The notes under the pieces are model-generated. The model was not told where the DNA came from. It saw only the letters and a list, made by a program, of their open reading frames with translations, and made no database searches. A DNA stretch of 52,368 nucleotides from assembly GCA_030700225.1 (NCBI GenBank), contig JAUYJT010000023.1:1-52368 (forward strand). Reading direction: 5' to 3'. This DNA comes from Candidatus Nanopelagicales bacterium. Lineage in GTDB: Bacteria > Actinomycetota > Actinomycetes > S36-B12 > GCA-2699445. Within the stretch, counting starts at the first letter, position 1. Every line of letters starts with the position of its first letter. The translations under genes and the position numbers were made by a program. Of this stretch, positions 47,929 through 52,368 are shown piece by piece.

Positions 47929-48779
47929 CGGAACTGGTAGTGCTGAACAACGTGACCCAGATGCGCGCGTGGCGCCGTTCGGGCAGGCGGGCCGTCGTGA
48001 TGACCATGGGCGCACTGCACCCCGGTCATGCCGCGCTGATGGATGAAGCCCGCCGCGTGGTGGGCAGCGAAGGCCAGGTGGTCGCGACGGTCTTCGTCAA
48101 TCCGACGCAATTCAGTCCCGGAGAGGACTTCGAGAGCTACCCCAGGACGATGAAGGAAGACCTGGAAGTCTGCTCTGGCCACGGGGTTGACGCCGTGTTC
48201 AGCCCCGACGCGGTTGAGGTCTACGGAGAAGAGCCGTCGGACTTGAGCGTGGACCCAGGGGAGCTGGGCAGTGTTCTGGAGGGGTCGATTCGCCCGGGGC
48301 ACTTCCGCGGAGTGCTGACCGTGGTTCTGAAACTGCTGAATCTGACACAGCCTGATGTCGCGGTCTTCGGTGAGAAGGACTATCAGCAGCTCATCCTCGT
48401 GCGGCGGATGGTCGATGCCTTCAACTTGCCGGTCGAGGTCGTTAGCGTGCCCACTGTCCGCGATCCGGATGGCCTGGCGATGTCGAGTCGAAACGTCTAC
48501 CTGGACTCCACACAGCGCGCCGCCGCGGCCGCTATTCCAGCGGCCCTGTTCGTTGGCCGTGAGAGCGCCGAGGCTGGGTCTTCGGGGGTTGATGTAGTCA
48601 GGGCGGCTGAGCAGGTTCTCAATGCCCAGGATGGTGTCGAGCCTGACTACGTCGTCCTGACGGGTCCCCACTTGGAGCCAGCCGAGGACTCAGGCCGGGC
48701 ACGGCTACTGGTGGCAGCGCGCGTCGGAGAAACGCGGCTAATCGACAGCACGGAGCTTGTGCTGGCGGGCGCCTCGTGA
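47925..48779 (+). CDS. panC: pantothenate synthetase
   Basis: This 284-residue enzyme makes pantothenate from pantoate, beta-alanine and ATP. HIGH-type motif MTMGALHPGH, then FVNPTQFSPGEDFESYPR (pantoate site), GEKDYQQLILVRRMV, and the KMSKS-like DGLAMSSRN. GTG start in GTGA overlap with DUF2520. panD, which makes beta-alanine and usually follows panC, is not present next to it. Confidence 0.96.
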   Translation: MTELVVLNNVTQMRAWRRSGRRAVVMTMGALHPGHAALMDEARRVVGSEGQVVATVFVNPTQFSPGEDFESYPRTMKEDLEVCSGHGVDAVFSPDAVEVYGEEPSDLSVDPGELGSVLEGSIRPGHFRGVLTVVLKLLNLTQPDVAVFGEKDYQQLILVRRMVDAFNLPVEVVSVPTVRDPDGLAMSSRNVYLDSTQRAAAAAIPAALFVGRESAEAGSSGVDVVRAAEQVLNAQDGVEPDYVVLTGPHLEPAEDSGRARLLVAARVGETRLIDSTELVLAGAS

Positions 48780-50434
48780 CGGAGGCCTTCGCCACGCACT
48801 TGCGGGCGCCCGAGCCGGGTTGGACCGAGGAAGCGGACGTAGTCGTCATCGGCTCCGGGATCGCTGGCCTGAGTGTCGCTCTTCGTGCTCAGGCTCTCGG
48901 TAGGCGTGTTCTTCTGATCACCAAGGCCAGTGTTGAGCACGGGTCCACAGCCTGGGCTCAGGGTGGGATCGCGGCCGCGATGTCTGAAGATGACTCGCCT
49001 GAGGATCACCTGGTGGACACGTTGAACGCTGGCGCCGGTCTGTGCGACGAGGAAGCTGTCAGGGTTCTGGTCACGCAAGGCCCTGGCGCGGTGCGTCGGT
49101 TGGTGGAGCTGGGTACCCGTTTCGACCTCACGGCGGCTGGCGATCTGGCGCTCACGCGCGAGGGCGGCCACCTTCGCGACCGGATCGCTCACGCCGGAGG
49201 GGACGCCACAGGTGCTGAGATCGTGCGGGCCCTTGTGTCGGCGGTCCGCGAGAACCCAGGAATCACGGTCTACGAGCGGGCACTGGCGTTGGATCTGCTG
49301 ACGGACAGCCAAGGATCGGTCCAGGGCGTGACTCTCCACGTGATGGGTCAGGGTCAACGAGATGGCGTGGGCGCGGCGATCGCGCCCGCCGTAGTGATCG
49401 CGACTGGTGGAATCGGTCAGGTATTCCAGAGCACAACGAACCCGGAAGTCGCCACAGGGGACGGTGTGGCCATGGCGATCCGGGCCGGTGCGGCCGTGGC
49501 GGATCTGGAGTTCGTTCAGTTTCACCCGACCGTGCTGTGGATGGGTGCCAGATCCTCCTGGGGTCAACAGCCCCTTGTCTCGGAGGCCGTCCGGGGCGAG
49601 GGGGCGGTGCTGCTGGACGTCGAAGGCCGTCGCTTCATGGCCGCTGAGCATCCGATGGCTGACCTGGCTCCACGCGACATCGTGGCGAAGGCGGTTGTCC
49701 GGCGCATGATCGCTACCGGCGCCGATCACGTGTGGCTGGATGGGAGGGCACTGGGAGAAGAGGTCTGGAGCAAGCGCTTCCCCACGATTCTCGCCAGATG
49801 CCGGGAGCTTGGAGTCGATCCAGTTTCGGATCGCATCCCAGTCGCACCGGCCCAGCACTACGCCAGCGGAGGAATCAGGACGGATCTTGATGGGCGCTCG
49901 TCCATACCGGGGCTCTTCGCCTGCGGAGAGGCTGCTTGCACGGGCGTGCATGGCGCCAACCGTTTGGCGTCGAACTCGTTGTTGGAGGGCTTGGTGTTCG
50001 CGGAGCGGATCACGAGCTGCCTTGAGCTGGGAGGCCTGCCAAGGCGAGATCCTTGTTGGCCGTCCGGGCCGGTGCACGTGGTGTCCGCTGAGGAAAGACC
50101 AAGGATCCAGCAAGCGATGTCGCACGGAGTTGGGCTGTTGCGCTCGGCGAAGTCTCTTCAGGAGGTGACTGGCACTCTGCGCGACGTGGCCGCCGAGGAT
50201 TGCGGCGAGCCGTGTACGGCGGCCTGGGAAACGAGCAACATCCTCACCGTCGCGAGCGTTCTGACCCTGTGCGCTTCGCAGAGGACCGAGACGAGGGGTT
50301 CGCACTGGCGGGAGGATTTCCCAGCGTCCGATGATGAGCATTGGCTCGCGCATCTGACAGGCCGCGTCGTGTCCGGTCGCCTCGAAACCACGAAGGAGCG
50401 ACTCGGTAGCCCGAGATGGGAGGCGTGGCAGTGA
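48776..50434 (+). CDS. nadB: L-aspartate oxidase
   Basis: This 552-residue FAD enzyme oxidises aspartate to iminoaspartate, the first step of de novo NAD synthesis. FAD loop VVVIGSGIAGLSVALRA, STAWAQGGIAA, the substrate-site block FVQFHPTVLW, AQHYASGGIRTDLDG and GVHGANRLASNSLLEGLVF, plus a C-terminal helical domain. GTGA overlap with panC. nadA is not in the window. Confidence 0.95.
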   Translation: MTEAFATHLRAPEPGWTEEADVVVIGSGIAGLSVALRAQALGRRVLLITKASVEHGSTAWAQGGIAAAMSEDDSPEDHLVDTLNAGAGLCDEEAVRVLVTQGPGAVRRLVELGTRFDLTAAGDLALTREGGHLRDRIAHAGGDATGAEIVRALVSAVRENPGITVYERALALDLLTDSQGSVQGVTLHVMGQGQRDGVGAAIAPAVVIATGGIGQVFQSTTNPEVATGDGVAMAIRAGAAVADLEFVQFHPTVLWMGARSSWGQQPLVSEAVRGEGAVLLDVEGRRFMAAEHPMADLAPRDIVAKAVVRRMIATGADHVWLDGRALGEEVWSKRFPTILARCRELGVDPVSDRIPVAPAQHYASGGIRTDLDGRSSIPGLFACGEAACTGVHGANRLASNSLLEGLVFAERITSCLELGGLPRRDPCWPSGPVHVVSAEERPRIQQAMSHGVGLLRSAKSLQEVTGTLRDVAAEDCGEPCTAAWETSNILTVASVLTLCASQRTETRGSHWREDFPASDDEHWLAHLTGRVVSGRLETTKERLGSPRWEAWQ

Positions 50435-51369
50435 ACCGATCTGCTGAGGGAGACAGCGGGCATGGGCTCGTTGACGCTGCGCCGCTGCGCGAGGCTGGGC
50501 TGGATCCGCGTGCCGTGGAAGCGGTCGTGGAGGCGGCTCTTCAGGAGGACCTCGCGGGTGGTGTGGACGTGACCAGCATCGCAACCGTGCCGGGGGAGCA
50601 GCGGGCCGTGCTGGAGTTCGTGGCTCGGTCACCTGGAGTGGTGGCCGGGCTTCCAGTGGCGGCCGCCGCGGTGCGGATCGCCTGCGGTCCCGGTGTGAGC
50701 GTTGTGAGCGTCGCGGCTGACGGCGACAACGTGGAGGCCGGAGACGTTCTGATGACAGCGACTGGGCCGACGCGGTCATTGATGTTGGTGGAGCGCACGG
50801 CACTGAACCTGTTGTGCCACCTAAGTGGTGTGGCCACGGCCACCTCGCGATGGGTATCGGCGGTGGCTGGAACCGGAGCGCACGTGCGGGATACGCGCAA
50901 GACCACTCCTGGGTTGCGGGCTCTTCAGAAGTACGCGGTCAGGTGCGGAGGCGGTATGAACCATCGCATGTCGCTGTCTGACGCGGCGCTGGTGAAGGAC
51001 AATCACGTCGTTGCCGCTGGCGGGGTCGCGGAGGCGTTCGAGGCAGTCCGCAGGCGCTTCCCGGCAGTGCCAGTGGAAGTGGAAGTTGACTCCGTGGACC
51101 AGTTGCTAGAAGTGCTCGCGGCGGGTGCGGATCGAGTTCTGTTGGACAACTTCACTGTGGAACAGATGAGGACCGCTGTCGAGATCAACGCGGGCCGGGC
51201 GATGCTGGAGGCTTCGGGCGGGCTTACCTTGGACCAGGCAGCCGCCGTGGCGGCGACCGGAGTGGACTACTTAGCGGTGGGGGCGATTACGCACTCAGCT
51301 GCCGCGCTGGACATCGGCGCGGACTTGCGCGTACTCCCGCCCGAAGATGCGCAGGACGGAAGTGGCTGA
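50431..51369 (+). CDS. nadC: nicotinate-nucleotide pyrophosphorylase (quinolinate phosphoribosyltransferase)
   Basis: This 312-residue enzyme converts quinolinate and PRPP to nicotinate mononucleotide. Typical blocks: ALQEDLAGGVDVTS, ERTALNLLCHLSGVAT, RDTRKTTPGLRALQKYAVRCGGGMNHR, KDNHV, VEVEVDS, LLDNFT, EASGGLT and GVDYLAVGAITHSA. GTG 50431 is chosen because it overlaps the nadB stop (GTGA) and GGGAGG lies 7 nt upstream; an ATG five codons earlier is also open. Confidence 0.95.
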   Translation: MNRSAEGDSGHGLVDAAPLREAGLDPRAVEAVVEAALQEDLAGGVDVTSIATVPGEQRAVLEFVARSPGVVAGLPVAAAAVRIACGPGVSVVSVAADGDNVEAGDVLMTATGPTRSLMLVERTALNLLCHLSGVATATSRWVSAVAGTGAHVRDTRKTTPGLRALQKYAVRCGGGMNHRMSLSDAALVKDNHVVAAGGVAEAFEAVRRRFPAVPVEVEVDSVDQLLEVLAAGADRVLLDNFTVEQMRTAVEINAGRAMLEASGGLTLDQAAAVAATGVDYLAVGAITHSAAALDIGADLRVLPPEDAQDGSG

Positions 51370-52127
51370 TGCTGTTAGCGATCGACGTTGGGAACACCCA
51401 GACGGTCATGGGCCTGTTCGACGGGGAAGATGTCACTAGGTCCTGGCGGGTCAAGACGGATGCCCGGGACACCTCAGACGAGCTCGCTTTGACGTTCCGA
51501 GGATTGCTGGATGGTTATGGCCCCCTGTCTGGAGTGGCACTGTGCTCAAGCGTCCCGGCGATCCTGCACGAGATGCGGGCCATGCTGGCGAGCAACTACG
51601 GGTCCGTTCCGGCAGTGATCGTGGAGCCAGGCACCCGGACCGGGGTCGCGATACTGACCGACAACCCGAAAGAGGTGGGCGCGGACCGGATAGTCAACAC
51701 GCTGGCTGTGTATGAGCGCTACGGCGGACCTGCGATCGTTGTGGACTTCGGTACTTCGACGAACTTGGACGTAGTGTCAGCGGACGGGGATTTCCTCGGG
51801 GGGGCGCTAGCTCCGGGCATCCAGATAAGCATCGACGCATTGGCGGCACGAGCCGCGCAGTTGCGAAAGATCGAGCTCGTGCGACCGCGTTCGGCGATTG
51901 GCCGGAACACGGTCGAGGCCTTGCAATCCGGTGCGCTCTTCGGGTTCGCTGGACAGGTCGACGGGTTAGTCCAGCGCATCATCGCCGAGCTCGGTGACGT
52001 CCAGGCCGTTGTCGCGACTGGAGGCTTGGCCTCGATCGTGATCGAGGAATCCACGACCATCACTGACCACGACCCCGATCTGACGCTTCATGGGCTGCGC
52101 CTTGTGTTTGAGCGGAACTGTGACTGA
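51369..52127 (+). CDS. coaX: type III pantothenate kinase
   Basis: This 252-residue ASKHA-fold kinase phosphorylates pantothenate, the first step of CoA synthesis. Phosphate loop AIDVGNTQTVMGLF, then GADRIVNTLAVYERYG, VVDFGTSTNLDVVS, GGALAPGIQIS and ATGGLASIV. TGATG overlap (1 bp) with nadC. It closes the operon and uses the product of panC. Confidence 0.95.
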   Translation: MLLAIDVGNTQTVMGLFDGEDVTRSWRVKTDARDTSDELALTFRGLLDGYGPLSGVALCSSVPAILHEMRAMLASNYGSVPAVIVEPGTRTGVAILTDNPKEVGADRIVNTLAVYERYGGPAIVVDFGTSTNLDVVSADGDFLGGALAPGIQISIDALAARAAQLRKIELVRPRSAIGRNTVEALQSGALFGFAGQVDGLVQRIIAELGDVQAVVATGGLASIVIEESTTITDHDPDLTLHGLRLVFERNCD

Positions 52128-52368
52128 TTCGGGGGTGCCGGTAGCTTTCGCCGGATGAACAGCGCTGAGAGCGCGCGGATCGGGGCGGTTCAGTCCGGTT
52201 GGGTGGTTTTTGTCTTTCAGGTAGCGGGGGGGGGTGCCGCGTTTAGGCTCTGGATTGATCGTTGTGAAGTGGCGTGAGCTGGTCTAGGTCGTCCAGGATG
52301 GTGATCATGATGGATGGTGCGGGGCATCGTCGTGGTTGCCGGTTGCGTCGCGTTGTGGTGTTTGGCGC
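52128..52368. other. window end, no gene assigned
   Basis: 241 bp with T/G-rich stretches unlike the preceding operon. There is no terminator hairpin with T-run behind coaX. The minus strand has a short open frame running off the window edge (stop near 52245) that could be the 3' end of another gene, but no product was recognised. Confidence 0.3.

Noticed and set aside
48647-50803. 718-codon open frame on the minus strand
   Set aside because: It lies opposite panC/nadB/nadC, has an Arg/Pro/His-rich composition typical of antisense frames in high-GC DNA and shows no domain.
52128-52368. Start of an insertion sequence at the window end
   Set aside because: Composition changes and a short minus-strand frame runs off the edge, but no terminal inverted repeat or transposase motif is visible.

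Overview
The window is high-GC DNA with dense gene packing, frequent GTG starts and many GTGA/ATGA stop-start overlaps. Several genes have a TANNNT -10 hexamer only 6-7 nt before the start codon, which points to leaderless transcription. Together with the order ftsH-folE-folP-folB-folK-DUF3180 ... PH-PH-DUF2520-panC-nadB-nadC-coaX (the order known around Rv3610c-Rv3600c of Mycobacterium tuberculosis, with nadB/nadC present as in other actinomycetes), this indicates a chromosomal segment of an Actinomycetota bacterium. The genus cannot be read from the sequence.

Layout. 1-1.3 kb: 3' end of an RHS-repeat polymorphic toxin with a DUF6973-like C-terminal domain and a small membrane protein as candidate immunity partner. 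1.5-7.1 kb: a SecD-head-like lipoprotein, a MarP-type membrane serine protease, a methyltransferase, an ECF sigma factor fused to a membrane-anchored Pro-Thr tail, an acidic repeat protein and a DUF389 membrane protein. 7.2-17.7 kb: secreted or envelope enzymes (GH8 glycosidase, CapA-like lipoprotein, M23 peptidase), a tRNA-Lys, an alpha/beta hydrolase, a neutral ceramidase, a class II glutamine amidotransferase and a DgcZ-like CZB-GGDEF protein with a degenerate active site. 17.7-23.6 kb: a FadR-controlled alcohol/aldehyde oxidation operon (regulator, ALDH, CrtC/AttH-like protein, GMC oxidase). 23.9-32.3 kb: small envelope proteins, a heterodimeric ABC exporter, a DUF2510 membrane protein, an SDR and a zinc alcohol dehydrogenase. 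32.5-52.1 kb: the conserved ftsH/folate/pantothenate/NAD locus.

The most notable system lies inside that conserved locus. Between DUF3180 and the two PH-domain genes sits a compact class II lanthipeptide cluster: a 1073-residue LanM (39148-42369), three very short precursor genes on the opposite strand (42465-43039) and a DHA2-type MFS transporter (43174-44697). The precursors are too short for ordinary gene callers. They share an almost invariant 24-residue leader followed by unrelated 7-10 residue cores that all end in Cys. The LanM cyclase domain carries the CCG (three-cysteine zinc site) signature known from promiscuous ProcM-type enzymes, which fits one enzyme acting on several different cores.

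The window also holds three dispersed repeat families: a ~115-bp palindromic element (three copies, each 40-75 bp upstream of a TAGsCT hexamer), a 119-bp hairpin element with ~22-bp inverted arms (two copies) and GC-rich palindromes, some of which are read through in frame inside genes. In addition, an 84-bp direct repeat brackets a single orphan gene.
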